A stretch of 64,000 nucleotides of DNA from Methylohalobius crimeensis 10Ki (GCF_000421465.1 NZ_ATXB01000002.1:362690-426689), one strand, 5' to 3'; positions 36,254 through 45,735 are shown, counted from the first letter of the stretch. The notes: generated by a model not told the origin, from the sequence alone. Numbers and translations are program-made.

Positions 36254-36774
36254 ATCCCGAATCCCGATCGCTTTTCCATCGAGGAGGTTTCAGGCCCTAC
36301 TGCCGCAAAAATTTCGCGTAGTAGACAGTCTTAATCCCTTTTTCATCAGATCCATTTTTCGAGCCAGCTACCAGCGCGGCCCATACGGGAGAAAGCCTGG
36401 ATCATTTCGCCCACGGGGTTCCGCTAAATCATCGACATCGAGCCGCTGTTTCACGAGTATCGCTCACTGGCTGACGCAGGCCGATGAGAATTTGGATGCA
36501 GAGGCTTCCCACAAAAAAGGCCACGCACCTGAAGATACCAAATTAACAATATCACGTCTCAACAATCATCTGGGCCTCCCCGCTGATCAGGATAAGAGAA
36601 GTAGCCCTCCGGTTAGAAATGCTCCTTAATACCTGCCTGACGCGGAATGGTATTCGCCGTGGGTTTAGCTTTGATGGTGGTGGGAACTGAGAAATGCTTA
36701 TTGGAAAGAGACGGTCAATGACAGGGTTCGCTCCACCTACCGACTGGCCATTGAAGAAATATCTGCTATCAAGC
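36254..36774. other. Intergenic region (about 520 nt), no gene recognised
   Basis: No frame here has a ribosome-binding site and recognisable motifs. A 91-codon minus-strand frame at 36552-36827 overlaps the TetR promoter and start and is unlikely to be real. The sequence may be decayed coding DNA. Confidence 0.4.
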
Positions 36775-36803
36775 TTGACAGACAGATCGTTCTGTTTTAT
36801 AAA
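36775..36803 (+). promoter_or_regulatory. Promoter with TetR-type operator in the spacer
   Basis: TTGACA (36775-36780), 17 nt, TATAAA (36798-36803) form a near-consensus sigma-70 promoter. The spacer is almost filled by an 18-bp imperfect palindrome, agacagatcgttctgttt (36780-36797), with 7 of 9 positions symmetrical. The expected start point falls at the ATG of the TetR gene (36810), so the transcript may be leaderless and autorepressed. Confidence 0.7.
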
Positions 36804-36809
36804 GACGCC

Positions 36810-37373
36810 ATGAACAGCAAGCGTCACAGCGAACCGGCGGAGCGGATTCTAAAAACCGCGGGGGAATTATTTTACACCCAAGGTTATGCGGCCACCGGCG
36901 TGAACCAAATCATTTCCGAGGCGGGGGTGGCCCGGGCGAGCTTTTACCAGCACTTCCCCTCCAAGAAGGATTTGGCGGTCGCCTACCTGCGACGCCGCCA
37001 CCGAATTTGGTTCCAGTGGCTGCGCAGTCACGTGGAACGAGAAACGGAGCCGACCGCGCGGCTTTCCGCCCTGTTCGATTTTCTCGCCGACTGGCTGCCT
37101 GCCTCGGGATACCGGGGATGCGCCTTTCTCAATATGATGTCCGAATCACCGACGCTCGGCGGCGAAATCCAAGCGGTGATCAAGCAGCATAAATCCGAAC
37201 TGCGAGACTACATCCGCGCACTAACTGCCTATCTCGACGTGTCGCCTCAAGAGCAGATCGCCGATGTCGTGCTCGTATTATTTGAGGGCGCCATCATCGA
37301 ATGCCAGGTGATGCGTGATCTCTGGCCCATCGAGGCCGCCAAAAAAGGGATACTTCGTTTAATCGATCGATGA
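36810..37373 (+). CDS. TetR/AcrR family transcriptional regulator
   Basis: The 187-residue protein has the N-terminal TetR helix-turn-helix (about 11-57: ERILKTAGELFYTQGYAATG ... VARASFYQHFPSKKDLAVAYL) and a C-terminal all-helical ligand/dimer domain (AefR/YxaF-like C-terminus). Its own promoter carries a palindrome in the spacer, and a matching palindrome lies before the following PfpI-like gene, so it probably represses both. The mRNA may be leaderless because the predicted start point coincides with the ATG. Confidence 0.9.
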   Translation: MNSKRHSEPAERILKTAGELFYTQGYAATGVNQIISEAGVARASFYQHFPSKKDLAVAYLRRRHRIWFQWLRSHVERETEPTARLSALFDFLADWLPASGYRGCAFLNMMSESPTLGGEIQAVIKQHKSELRDYIRALTAYLDVSPQEQIADVVLVLFEGAIIECQVMRDLWPIEAAKKGILRLIDR

Positions 37374-37418
37374 GCCTTGGTGCCATCGGCAATAAGGGGA
37401 AAAATTTTACTTTAATCC

Positions 37419-37436
37419 AGACTGAATGTTCTGTCT
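37419..37436 (+). promoter_or_regulatory. Second TetR-type operator upstream of the PfpI-like gene
   Basis: agactgaatgttctgtct is an 18-bp palindrome with 7 of 9 symmetrical positions and 12 of 18 bases (by eye) shared with the operator at 36780-36797, the common half-site being gttctgt. It lies 37 nt before the PfpI-like start. Confidence 0.6.
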
Positions 37437-37472
37437 ATCTATCTTCAACACACAGCAAAGGAGGTATCCGAC

Positions 37473-38114
37473 ATGTCCAAGCGACTCGGCATCTATGTCT
37501 TTGACGGGGTAGAGGTCATCGATTTCACGGCCCCGCTCGGGGTAATGGCGGTGGCTCGCCGCATGGATCCGGAACTGGAGGCTTTTCTCGTGGGCGACTC
37601 GGGAGGCTCGGTAAAAACGACGGCCCACATGGAAGTGACGCCGCGTTACCGCCTGGACGATCGCCCCACCATGGACGCCTTTCTCATCCCGGGCGGCATC
37701 GGCACACGCAATGAGATGCACAACGGGCGATTGATCGACTTCGTCCGGACATTGCCGACCGAGACGCTGCTGGTCAGCGTATGCACGGGCTCGTGGATTT
37801 ACGGCAAGGCAGGGCTTCTGGACGGACGCAAAGCGACCAACCGGAAGCACGGCGATCCTTCCGAAAAACTGATTCCGATCGACCGGCTGGGGGAAATCGC
37901 GCCTGCCTGCATCCTCGATCGGCATCGTATTGTGGACACGGGACGCATCCTCACCGCCGGCGGCATTTCCTCCGGTCTCGAGATGGGCCTGTATCTCCTG
38001 TCCCGCTTCGGCTACGACGACGAGTTCGTCGATACCGTCGCTTACATCATGGAGTACGATCGACACTGGGAACGGATGAAGCACGACCGATTGGTTGAGC
38101 GAATCGATCCCTAG
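37473..38114 (+). CDS. DJ-1/PfpI superfamily protein
   Basis: The 213-residue protein has the PfpI/DJ-1 nucleophile elbow VCTGS (103-107, C104 the nucleophile), an N-terminal acidic residue region (E15) and the GGISSGLEMGL helix start typical of the isonitrile-hydratase/AraC-like ligand branch. Its function could be a glyoxalase, isonitrile hydratase or transamidase; sequence cannot decide. AAGGAGG precedes the ATG. A TetR operator-like site and the TetR gene upstream suggest induction by a small molecule. Confidence 0.85.
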   Translation: MSKRLGIYVFDGVEVIDFTAPLGVMAVARRMDPELEAFLVGDSGGSVKTTAHMEVTPRYRLDDRPTMDAFLIPGGIGTRNEMHNGRLIDFVRTLPTETLLVSVCTGSWIYGKAGLLDGRKATNRKHGDPSEKLIPIDRLGEIAPACILDRHRIVDTGRILTAGGISSGLEMGLYLLSRFGYDDEFVDTVAYIMEYDRHWERMKHDRLVERIDP

Positions 38115-38324
38115 CTATTCCGGCCCCATTCCAGGCAATTTTACCGGCGGCGGTTTATAAACAATCCTTGACGCCCGGGAAGGGGCCGCCCCTCCCCCAC
38201 TCTGGGAAAGCAAGTTCGTAAACAGCCTTTTAGACGATTCAGTCACGGTAAGCAATTTCTTTGTTGCGCGACTCATAGGCAAAACCAAACCTCAAACAAC
38301 ACCACGTGACAAGTTAATTCAGCC

Positions 38325-39056
38325 ATGGTCCACTCTCCGATCACACCTTCCCGCTCTGCTTTAACGGCGTTCAGCCCTATTCAACTCGAACGCATGGCCT
38401 ATGCCGGTTCGCGAATCCGGGAGTGTTATCGCGCACTGACCAAGGGTGGCCTCAACATCGTCGGCGAAGTGCTGCGCGGCCAAGGAACCTTCTACGAATT
38501 CGAACACTATCCCAAGGACGACGTGTTCGACCCGGACACCCATTGCCAGTATTACTATCACGCCCACCGTGCGGATGCCGTCGAACACGGGCATTTTCAT
38601 ACCTTCATCCGGCAACCGGGCATGCCCGAAGGTGTCTCCCCGATCGCCCATGACGGCAAGGAAGCATGGCCGACCGGAGAGCAAGCGCTGACTCATCTGG
38701 TGGCGGTGTCCATGGACGCCTACGGATTTCCCATCGCCCTGTTCACCACCAATCGATGGGTCACGGCCGAAGCGTGGTATCGGGCCGAGGATATCATTGC
38801 GATGCTGGATCGATTCCACATCGATCACGCCTTTCCCTCCTGGCCGGTGAACATCTGGCTGTCCAACCTCCCGATTTTATTCCGACCGCAAGTGGAATGG
38901 CTCCTCCGGGAACGCGACCGGAAGGTGACACAATGGCGGAAGGCGCATCCCGATGTTGACGTCTACGAGGATAGGCGCCTGGAAGTCATTTCCCGCTTGC
39001 CGATCGATGTGGAAACCCAGATGCGGGAGGTAGCCGCCGCATTGAGAAAGCAATGA
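38325..39056 (+). CDS. Conserved hypothetical protein (possibly DUF6969)
   Basis: A soluble 243-residue protein without signal or membrane segments. Notable are HYPKDDVFDPDTHCQYYYHAHRAD and EHGHFHTF, histidine-rich segments between about 65 and 100 that could bind a metal. From memory these fit the DUF6969 family, often found near methylotroph or nitrogen-metabolism genes, but I could not verify this. No enzyme motif is recognised. Confidence 0.65.
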   Translation: MVHSPITPSRSALTAFSPIQLERMAYAGSRIRECYRALTKGGLNIVGEVLRGQGTFYEFEHYPKDDVFDPDTHCQYYYHAHRADAVEHGHFHTFIRQPGMPEGVSPIAHDGKEAWPTGEQALTHLVAVSMDAYGFPIALFTTNRWVTAEAWYRAEDIIAMLDRFHIDHAFPSWPVNIWLSNLPILFRPQVEWLLRERDRKVTQWRKAHPDVDVYEDRRLEVISRLPIDVETQMREVAAALRKQ

Positions 39057-39241
39057 AAAAAATTTGTAAGGAATTAAAACCCGCCGCGACCCATTGACCG
39101 AAATGATCTCGGAAAGCATTCCGATCGGCCCGCATTTGGGATGACTTTGGAAACTTCGGATCAACCGGCCGATTTGATCCGGCTCCTCAACATTAGTTGA
39201 TGCAAATATTTTTTATCTAAATGTAATAGAGGTAAATAGAA

Positions 39242-39667
39242 ATGAAAAAAAATCCTACTCATTCGACTGTTTCCGCTATCACTCTTGCCGCAGCGCTCGG
39301 CAGCGCACTGACCGTGGCTTCCGAACCGGTCGCGGCAGCCGGAGGCGGTAAGGAAAAATGCTACGGCGTCGCCCTCAAGGGCAAGAACGACTGCAAGGCC
39401 GGACCGGGAACCACCTGCGCCGGCACCGCCAAGAGGGACTATCAGGGCAACGCTTGGAAGCTCGTGCCGGCGGGCACCTGCGAGGAAATCCGGTCGCCCA
39501 CGTCGCCGACCGGATTCGGCCAGCTCAAGGCCTACAAAACGGCCATGAATCCTTGTGCGGCGAAAAACCCTTGCGCCGCCAAGAACCCCTGTGCCGGCAA
39601 AAACCCCTGTGCAGCGAAGAACCCCTGCGCCGCCAAAAATCCGTGCGCGGCAAAAAGCGTCTATTGA
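39242..39667 (+). CDS. bufA: Bufferin-type RiPP precursor (BufA1/DUF2282) with NPCAAK-repeat tail
   Basis: The 141-residue product has a signal peptide (about 1-33, ending near VAAAG), a DUF2282 bufferin region with four cysteines (C40 in EKCYGV, C51 in KNDC, C59 in TTCAGT, C80 in GTCEEI), then an unusual tail of six hexapeptides NPCAAK (103-138, third copy NPCAGK) ending SVY. MNIO enzymes convert such cysteines into 5-thiooxazoles, giving copper-sequestering peptides. It is the first gene of a buf operon (precursor, MNIO enzyme, partner, DoxX). Confidence 0.88.
   Translation: MKKNPTHSTVSAITLAAALGSALTVASEPVAAAGGGKEKCYGVALKGKNDCKAGPGTTCAGTAKRDYQGNAWKLVPAGTCEEIRSPTSPTGFGQLKAYKTAMNPCAAKNPCAAKNPCAGKNPCAAKNPCAAKNPCAAKSVY
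39548..39655 (+). repeat. Six tandem 18-bp repeats encoding NPCAAK
   Basis: Six consecutive 18-nt units encode N-P-C-A-(A/G)-K. Units differ at many synonymous third positions (aat/aac, cct/ccc/ccg, tgt/tgc) while the peptide is nearly constant, so selection seems to act on the peptide. Confidence 0.85.
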
Positions 39668-39697
39668 TCCCATTTCCTCGTTTTGGAGCGTTCGTCG

Positions 39698-40588
39698 ATG
39701 ATGATCTCCTATGCCCTCTTGGACCCTGATTCGGCGGGCGCTCCACCTTTTACCCGCCTGCCCGCTTCGGCGGGCATCGGCCTCAAACCCGAGCATTATC
39801 AAACCATCCTCGACACCCGGCCAAAGGTCGGATTTTTCGAGGTTCACGCGGAAAATTACCTGGGCGCGGGCGGACCGCCGCATCACTACCTGACCCGCAT
39901 CCGCGAGAATTATCCGCTGTCGGTGCATGGCGTGGGACTGTCGATCGGCTCCGAAGGGGGCATCGACCAGACCCATCTCGACCGTGTGGCCGCCCTGCTC
40001 GACCGTTACCTACCGGAAATGTTCTCCGAACACCTGGCCTGGTCGAGCCACGGCGGCGCTTATTTCAACGATCTCTTACCGCTGCCCTACACCCGGTCGA
40101 CGCTCAAGCGCGTGTGCGATCACATCGATCAAATCCAGGAGCGGCTTAGGCGCCGCATCCTGCTGGAAAACCCTTCCACCTATGTGGAGTTCGCGCAAAG
40201 CGCCTTGACCGAACCCCAATTCATCGCCGAAGCGGTCAAGCGGACCGGCTGCGGCCTGCTGCTGGATGTCAACAATGTCTATGTTTCCTGCACCAACCAT
40301 CGTTGGAACCCGCGCGCCTATATCACCGCCTTGCCTTTGAAGCAGGTAGAGGAAATCCATCTGGCCGGGTTTTCCGAGGATCGCGACGCGGCCGGTTCGC
40401 CCCTGCTGATCGATTCCCACGGCAGCGACGTCGCCGAGGCGGTATGGGCACTTTATGAATACGCTCTGGAAGGCACCGGACCGGTGGCCACCCTGATCGA
40501 ACGGGACAACGATATTCCCCCGTTCAAGCATCTCCTGCGGGAAGCACTGCACGCGCAAACCCATCTTGCAGCAAGGAGACCGGCATGA
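39698..40588 (+). CDS. bufB: MNIO (DUF692) family multinuclear iron-dependent oxidase, bufferin maturation
   Basis: The 296-residue TIM-barrel protein belongs to DUF692/[50 protein letters not shown] and [11 protein letters not shown] supply the metal-binding His, Glu, Asp and Asn residues. It would use a mixed-valent iron cluster and oxygen to modify precursor cysteines. ATG 39698 follows GGAG at 9-nt spacing; an in-frame TTG 15 nt earlier is unlikely. Its stop overlaps the next gene by 4 nt. Confidence 0.92.
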   Translation: MMISYALLDPDSAGAPPFTRLPASAGIGLKPEHYQTILDTRPKVGFFEVHAENYLGAGGPPHHYLTRIRENYPLSVHGVGLSIGSEGGIDQTHLDRVAALLDRYLPEMFSEHLAWSSHGGAYFNDLLPLPYTRSTLKRVCDHIDQIQERLRRRILLENPSTYVEFAQSALTEPQFIAEAVKRTGCGLLLDVNNVYVSCTNHRWNPRAYITALPLKQVEEIHLAGFSEDRDAAGSPLLIDSHGSDVAEAVWALYEYALEGTGPVATLIERDNDIPPFKHLLREALHAQTHLAARRPA

Positions 40589-41361
40589 CGATCCAAACCG
40601 AATTCGCCGCCGCCCTGCTCGACCCCGAGCGGCTTTGTCCGGAAGGATGGATCGCCTGGAACGGCTCGGATGCGGAAAAGCGCCTGGCGGTCTATCGCAA
40701 CAACGTGGTCGCCTCCTTGATCGATGCGCTGGCGGATACGTTTCCGGTGACCTGCGAGTTGGTGAGCGAGGCATTCTTTCGCGCCATGGCCCACAGCTTC
40801 GTCGAGGCAGAACCGCCTCGATCTCCCATTCTGGCGGAATACGGCCATCGATTCCCGGATTTTATCCAATGCTTTCCGCAAGCTTGTATCGTCCCCTACC
40901 TGGCCGACGTGGCGCGGCTGGAGTGGCTGTATCTGACCGCCTATCACGCAGCCGATGCCGAGCCTCTGGACAGAGCGCGCTTCCTACGAGCGCTGACCCG
41001 TACCGAGGATTTGCCCGCCGCCCGCCTCCGCCTGCACCCTTCGGCGGGCATCTTGCGCTCTTCCCATGCCGCCCACTCGCTCTGGGCGGCCCACCGGGGA
41101 GAGATCGATTTGACCGCGGTCGATCCCTATCGTCCCGAGGACGTGCTCGTCGTCCGTCCCCGGTTGCAAGTTCGGGTCTTTCCCCTGCGTCCCGGCGCCG
41201 CCCGGTTTTTGGATCGGATCAGCGCCGACATACCGTTCGGCGAGAGTGTGTCGGCCACGGTCGAGGCCCATCCGGAATTCGACCTGACCGGCGTGCTCTC
41301 CGATCTGATCGGCGCAAACGCATTGATTGCATTGGACCTTGACGAGGAAAGCTCCGCATGA
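40585..41361 (+). CDS. bufC: DUF2063 (BufC) precursor-recognition partner of the MNIO enzyme
   Basis: The 258-residue protein has an N-terminal DUF2063 domain ([45 protein letters not shown]) and a C-terminal wing-like domain. In bufferin and related MNIO systems the partner binds the leader or signal segment of the precursor and presents it to the MNIO enzyme. It overlaps bufB and the doxX-like gene by 4 nt each, so the four genes are one operon. Confidence 0.9.
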   Translation: MTIQTEFAAALLDPERLCPEGWIAWNGSDAEKRLAVYRNNVVASLIDALADTFPVTCELVSEAFFRAMAHSFVEAEPPRSPILAEYGHRFPDFIQCFPQACIVPYLADVARLEWLYLTAYHAADAEPLDRARFLRALTRTEDLPAARLRLHPSAGILRSSHAAHSLWAAHRGEIDLTAVDPYRPEDVLVVRPRLQVRVFPLRPGAARFLDRISADIPFGESVSATVEAHPEFDLTGVLSDLIGANALIALDLDEESSA

Positions 41362-41906
41362 ACGCATTACAATCGTTTCTCGAAACCTCCGCCGGCGCAA
41401 AAATCACCCACTGGATCGAAAAGTCGATCCAATATTTGGCAAGGATCCCGGAAGCGCTGATCGCTTTCGTGGGACGGTTTTCCATCGCCGCGGTGTTCTG
41501 GAAATCCGGCCAGACCAAAATAGAGGGGTTTGCCCTGGACATCTTCGATGGCACTTTCCAGTTGGGCTGGCCGCATCTGTCGGACACGGCGGTGTACCTT
41601 TTCCGGGAAGAATATCAGCTCCCCTTTATCAGTCCGGAACTTGCCGCCCCCTTCGCCGCATTCGCCGAACATCTATTTCCTATCTTGCTTTTATTCGGCC
41701 TCGCAACCCGCTTCTCGGCCCTCGCCCTATTGGTGATGACGCTGGTCATCCAGCTATTCGTCTACCCAGGCGCCTACCCCACCCACGGAACCTGGGCGGC
41801 GATCCTCCTCTATCTGATGGCGCGCGGCGGTGGTCTGTTCTCGATCGATCATTGGCTCGCACGCGAGGCAAAAGCCAAGAAAATCGGCCAAACCGAAACG
41901 CCATAG
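41358..41906 (+). CDS. DoxX family membrane protein of the bufferin operon
   Basis: The 182-residue protein has about four membrane helices and the DoxX signature (SIAAVFWKSGQTKI, PFAAFAEHLFPILLLFGLATRFSALAL). DoxX-like genes commonly close bufferin operons (bufD); their biochemical role is unproven. A possible part in quinone-linked reduction or peptide export is only a suggestion. No terminator is obvious after it; the opposite-strand pseudogene starts 63 nt downstream. Confidence 0.87.
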   Translation: MNALQSFLETSAGAKITHWIEKSIQYLARIPEALIAFVGRFSIAAVFWKSGQTKIEGFALDIFDGTFQLGWPHLSDTAVYLFREEYQLPFISPELAAPFAAFAEHLFPILLLFGLATRFSALALLVMTLVIQLFVYPGAYPTHGTWAAILLYLMARGGGLFSIDHWLAREAKAKKIGQTETP

Positions 41907-41969
41907 ATCCAAATAGGCGAGCCGGAATTTCGGAACGTCCGGATTCCATCAAGCCAAGGAAGGCGCCAT

Positions 41970-44310
41970 TCAGGTTGGTTGTCTTTCGTGGAGCTTCAAA
42001 ATCAGATTGGCCACCAGGGCGGTCCAACCGGTCTGATGGGAGGCGCCCAGGCCCCTACCTGTCTCCGCGTGAAAATATTCGTGAAACAACAGTGCGTCCC
42101 GCCAGCTCGGATCGTGCTGCAACGGGCTGTCCGGAGGATAGGCCGGAATCGATCCATTTCCGTCGCGGCGCAGGAGGCCGACCAAACGTTCGGCCAAATG
42201 ACCGGTCACTTGGTGCAAGGTCATGGGTTGCCCGGCCAGGGCGGGGGCGGAAACCTTCAAGTCCTCCCCCAGGTAGCGGTGGAATTTTTCCAGCGCTTCG
42301 ATCAACAGGAAGTTGGTGGGAAACCACACCGGCCCCCGCCAGTTGGAGTTGCCGCCGAACAAGGGAGTCGCGGATTCTCCCGGCTCGTATTCGATGAGTG
42401 CTTCGCCGATGCCCGGCAGCGAGCCCAGATCGCGGCGCTCGGCATGGAGTCGGCTGAGACTGCGGATTCCGTAAGGCGACAGAAATTCCTCCTCGTTCAA
42501 GAGGTGGCGCAGAATGCCGGGCAGCATGGTATGATCGGCCAGCGCCAGGAGATGCTCGCCCCGTTCGTTGGTGTGTTCCGGACAGGCGCAGATGGTGTGA
42601 CCGTCGAACATACCGCCGCGGTGCTCATACAGCAGCTCGCGGAAACGGGGCACGCGGCTCAGGGTCTCGGTATCCAGGATTTCGCACGCGAACAGGGGAA
42701 TGATCCCCACCCACGAGTACACATCCAGCCGTTGCCAATGCCCCTCGGGGGTCAGGATCAAATCCTTGAAGAAATGATCGTCGGCATCCCAGAGGGCTAT
42801 GCCGTCACCGTTATAACCCGCAATGGCCTTGGCGACGGCGAGGAATTGGCTGTAGCACTGAACGGCGATCTCCTCGTAGCCGCGCCCGGCGGCGGCCAGT
42901 TCCACCGCCATCATGGTCATGTTGAGGGCGAACATGGCCATCCAGCCGGTGGCGTCGGCCTGCTTGAGCAGGTAACCGGGCGGCAGAGGCTTGGAACGAT
43001 CATAGACGGAAATGTTGTCGAGCCCCAGAAAACCGCCCTCGAACAGATCGTGATGACGGCTGTCCTTGCGGTTCAGCCACCAGGCGTAGTTGAGCAGCAG
43101 CTTATTGAGGACGCGCTGGAGAAAATCGTAGTCGGCCCGGCCGCTTCGCTCCCGTTCGATTTGGAAAACCTTCAACGCGGCGGCGGCGTGCAGCGGAGGA
43201 TTGGCGTCGCCGAACGCCCATTCGTAGGCGGGGATGTGGCCGTTGGGGTGCAGATAGCGCGCCTTCAGCAGCAACTCGATTTGCCGCTTGGCGAAATTTG
43301 GATCGAGCACGCAGGAAGTCATCGCCTGATAGGCCACGTCCCAGGCGGCGAACCAGGGAAACTCCCAGCAATCCGGCACCGAAATGACATCGTGCGCCTT
43401 GAGATGGCGCCAGTGGCGATTGCGGCCCGTCTTGCGCGCCTTTGGCGGCGGCATTTGGTCGCCGTCCAGCCAGCGCGCCACGTGGTAATGATAAAACTGC
43501 TGGTTCCAGATCAGGCCGGAAAGGGCTTGGCGCACTATTCGCCGGACTTCGGCGGGGGCCTCGCCGGGCAACAGAGCCGCGTAGAAAGCGTCGGCCTCGG
43601 CCCGGCGCGCCTCGAACACCGCATCGGCGGCCTCGAAGGGGAATTCCGCCCGCTCCGCCGCCAGCACCAGATCAATTTCCGCCGCTTCGCCGGAATCCAG
43701 TTCCAAGACATGCCAGGCGGCGAACTTGGTGCCTGCCGGCTCCGGATCGACCGCGCCCCTCTCCCCTTCCACCACCAGGCGGTGGAACGCGTCCTTGACG
43801 TAGGGTTGCGCGTTCGCCACTCCCCACAGCCGTTCGGCGTTGCTCTCGTTGCGGGTGAACAATAGCCGCGCATCGTCGGCGCCGTAGAGGTGATAACGGC
43901 CCAAGGTCTCGTGTTCGGCCTCGACGGCCCAGGCCGCCCCCCCGCGGCGGTTTGATTTGCCCCAAACCGGGGCGGACCGCATCTTCGTCGCCCCACGACC
44001 AGGTGTTGCGGAACCAGAGGGTGGGCAGAAGGTGGAGGGTTTCGGCCTCCGGCCCGCGATTAACGATGCGAATCCGGCAGTGGAGGGTCTCGGGATCGGC
44101 CTTGGCGAACCCCAGGACGCGATGCTGAAATCCGCCTGCGGGAAAGATCAAAAGGCCGTGATAGCGCCGGGTGAGGGAACCGGCCACGGTGCCTGCAGCA
44201 TAGGCGCCGAGGCCGTTGGACAGCCACCATTCGCGCTGCTCGGATTGACTCAAATCGCCGCAGGCGGCGCGGCCGAATCGGATGCCGGTGGGTACTTTCA
44301 GCAAGGACAT
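41970..44310 (-). pseudogene. Chimeric, frameshifted gene: debranching-enzyme N-terminus joined to MGH1-type glucosidase
   Basis: Read 5' to 3' on the minus strand, the first ~60 codons (NGLGAYAAGTVAGSLTRRYH, about 32-51) match the N-terminal domain of glycogen-debranching amylo-alpha-1,6-glucosidases. From about residue 68 (FAKADPET ... RNRGPEAETLHLLPTLWF) the sequence matches the interior of an MGH1-type glucosidase (GH63-like, usually about 880 residues), whose own N-terminal ~200 residues are missing. Reading then slips at a run of seven G (43937-43943): one G fewer would restore the frame, after which 660 residues of the glucosidase follow to the stop at 41970. Both the fusion and the slip indicate a dead gene unless the G run is a read error. 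Confidence 0.8.
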
Positions 44311-44313
44311 GAC

Positions 44314-45459
44314 TTACGCCGCGACCCGGGACCGCCGCTCGATTCCATCCAGCGACTGGTCGAAGTCTTTCTGGAATGCGAACACTCCGTCGGCGAGCAA
44401 GGACCCGGCAAGCCCTTCCCAGGAAAGCCCCAGTTCCTTCAGTTGCGCCACCGCTGCTTGCGCTTCTTCAACGCCCTTCTCCAAGGTCGGCACCACTCGC
44501 CCCCGGCGCCGGAAAACCCTCGCCGTCGCGGGAGACATGACGCTCACCGTATCACGGGCGATCAATGCCTCCACATATTTCAGCGTGTCGTATTCCGGGT
44601 TTTTCACTTCGGTGCCGGACCAAAGCAGCCGCAGGGGTTTGGCGCCCAAGCCCTTGAGGGCCCGCCAGCGCTGGCTAAGCTCGCTCCAACGCTGCTCGTC
44701 GTGGATTTCCAGGAAACTCTGATAAGTCAACTTGGCGCTCGCGATGGCCATTTGGCCGTGGAGGCTTTTTGCCGATTCCGCCTCATCGCTGCAGCGTGAC
44801 TGCATCTCGAGCGCAGTCAGCCGGACATCCACCTCCGCATCGATGCGGTTCAGGCAAAAACTGGCCACTGCGGCCACTTTACTCGGATCGCCCCCGCGCG
44901 CCAGCAGATCCTCCAGGCCGGAAAGATAAGCTTGGGCCACCCGCCGATAAGCTTGGTGCGAGAAAATCAGCGTCGCGTGGACATGGATGCCTTCCGCGAT
45001 CAGCAGAGGAATCGCCGCGATCCCCTCATCCGTGGCCGGAATCCTGATCATCAGATTGTCGCGGCCGACCGTCCGCCACAGCCGTCTCGCCTCCATTAGC
45101 AGGCCATAGGTGTCGTAGGCCAAATGGGGTGAAACCTCCCAGGAAACATAACCATCTTGCCCCTGGGTTGAAGCGTAAACCGACCGCATCCTTCCGGCGG
45201 CGGCGCGAATTTCGCGGATTGCCAGATGCTCGTATATCGACTCGGGGTCCCGCCCTTCATCTCGTAGGCGGTAGATCAGATGACAGTATTCGGGTGGTGG
45301 AAAAAAAGCTTTTCCGAAGACGGGCGGCCGGGAAATCAGTCCTCGATAATCGTTCCACTGGATGATCGATTTCCATCCGCTTCTCCTCGAAAATTCGTCG
45401 TCCAGCGAATCGAGCCAAAACGATTGGCCATGACGGTTTAGAGCTTTCAATGCATTCAT
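44314..45459 (-). CDS. Transaldolase-like protein lacking the Schiff-base lysine
   Basis: The 381-residue protein aligns with long bacterial transaldolases: WLD (15-17), EVSPHLAYDT, IRIPATDEG and VHATLIFS appear in order. The lysine that forms the Schiff base (KIPAT in active enzymes) is R139 (codon AGG, 45043-45045), and the TSNPT loop near residue 41 is ISRPP. The FVSRVD segment is FCLNRID. The frame is intact. It may be a catalytically inactive paralogue in decay or with a new role; sequence suggests no carbon-transfer activity. It lies 3 nt before the chimeric glucosidase pseudogene. Confidence 0.82.
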   Translation of the reverse strand: MNALKALNRHGQSFWLDSLDDEFSRRSGWKSIIQWNDYRGLISRPPVFGKAFFPPPEYCHLIYRLRDEGRDPESIYEHLAIREIRAAAGRMRSVYASTQGQDGYVSWEVSPHLAYDTYGLLMEARRLWRTVGRDNLMIRIPATDEGIAAIPLLIAEGIHVHATLIFSHQAYRRVAQAYLSGLEDLLARGGDPSKVAAVASFCLNRIDAEVDVRLTALEMQSRCSDEAESAKSLHGQMAIASAKLTYQSFLEIHDEQRWSELSQRWRALKGLGAKPLRLLWSGTEVKNPEYDTLKYVEALIARDTVSVMSPATARVFRRRGRVVPTLEKGVEEAQAAVAQLKELGLSWEGLAGSLLADGVFAFQKDFDQSLDGIERRSRVAA

Positions 45460-45735
45460 TGGGTTCCCCTCCGATCAGTCTTTCAATACAAACCCCGAAT
45501 CGACCGGGGCTTTACCCATGGGTCGAAGGAAAACGCCATGGCTTACACCGAAATGGCGGGATAATTCCGTTGGGCCAATAAATGCGACAAGACGGGTGAA
45601 AGGTTTTCCGGTCAGTGGAGACCAATCAAAAGAACCATATGTCGGTATCAAGTCAGTCACCGGATCTTAATTTTTCATTCATTATCGAAAAGGAGTACGG
45701 CTATCCAATCCTATGTCCCGCTTCGTGACTATGCC

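Noticed and set aside
39548-39655. Short tandem repeat that could suggest a CRISPR-like array
   Set aside because: Units are directly adjacent, without spacers, and encode a constant peptide in frame.
41979-43865. Long plus-strand frame of 628 codons opposite the glucosidase pseudogene
   Set aside because: High GC leaves antisense frames open; the minus-strand reading has the clear glucosidase motifs.
43937-43943. Phase-variation switch in the glucosidase gene
   Set aside because: The gene is also a chimera lacking its own N-terminal region, so switching the G run would not restore a normal enzyme.
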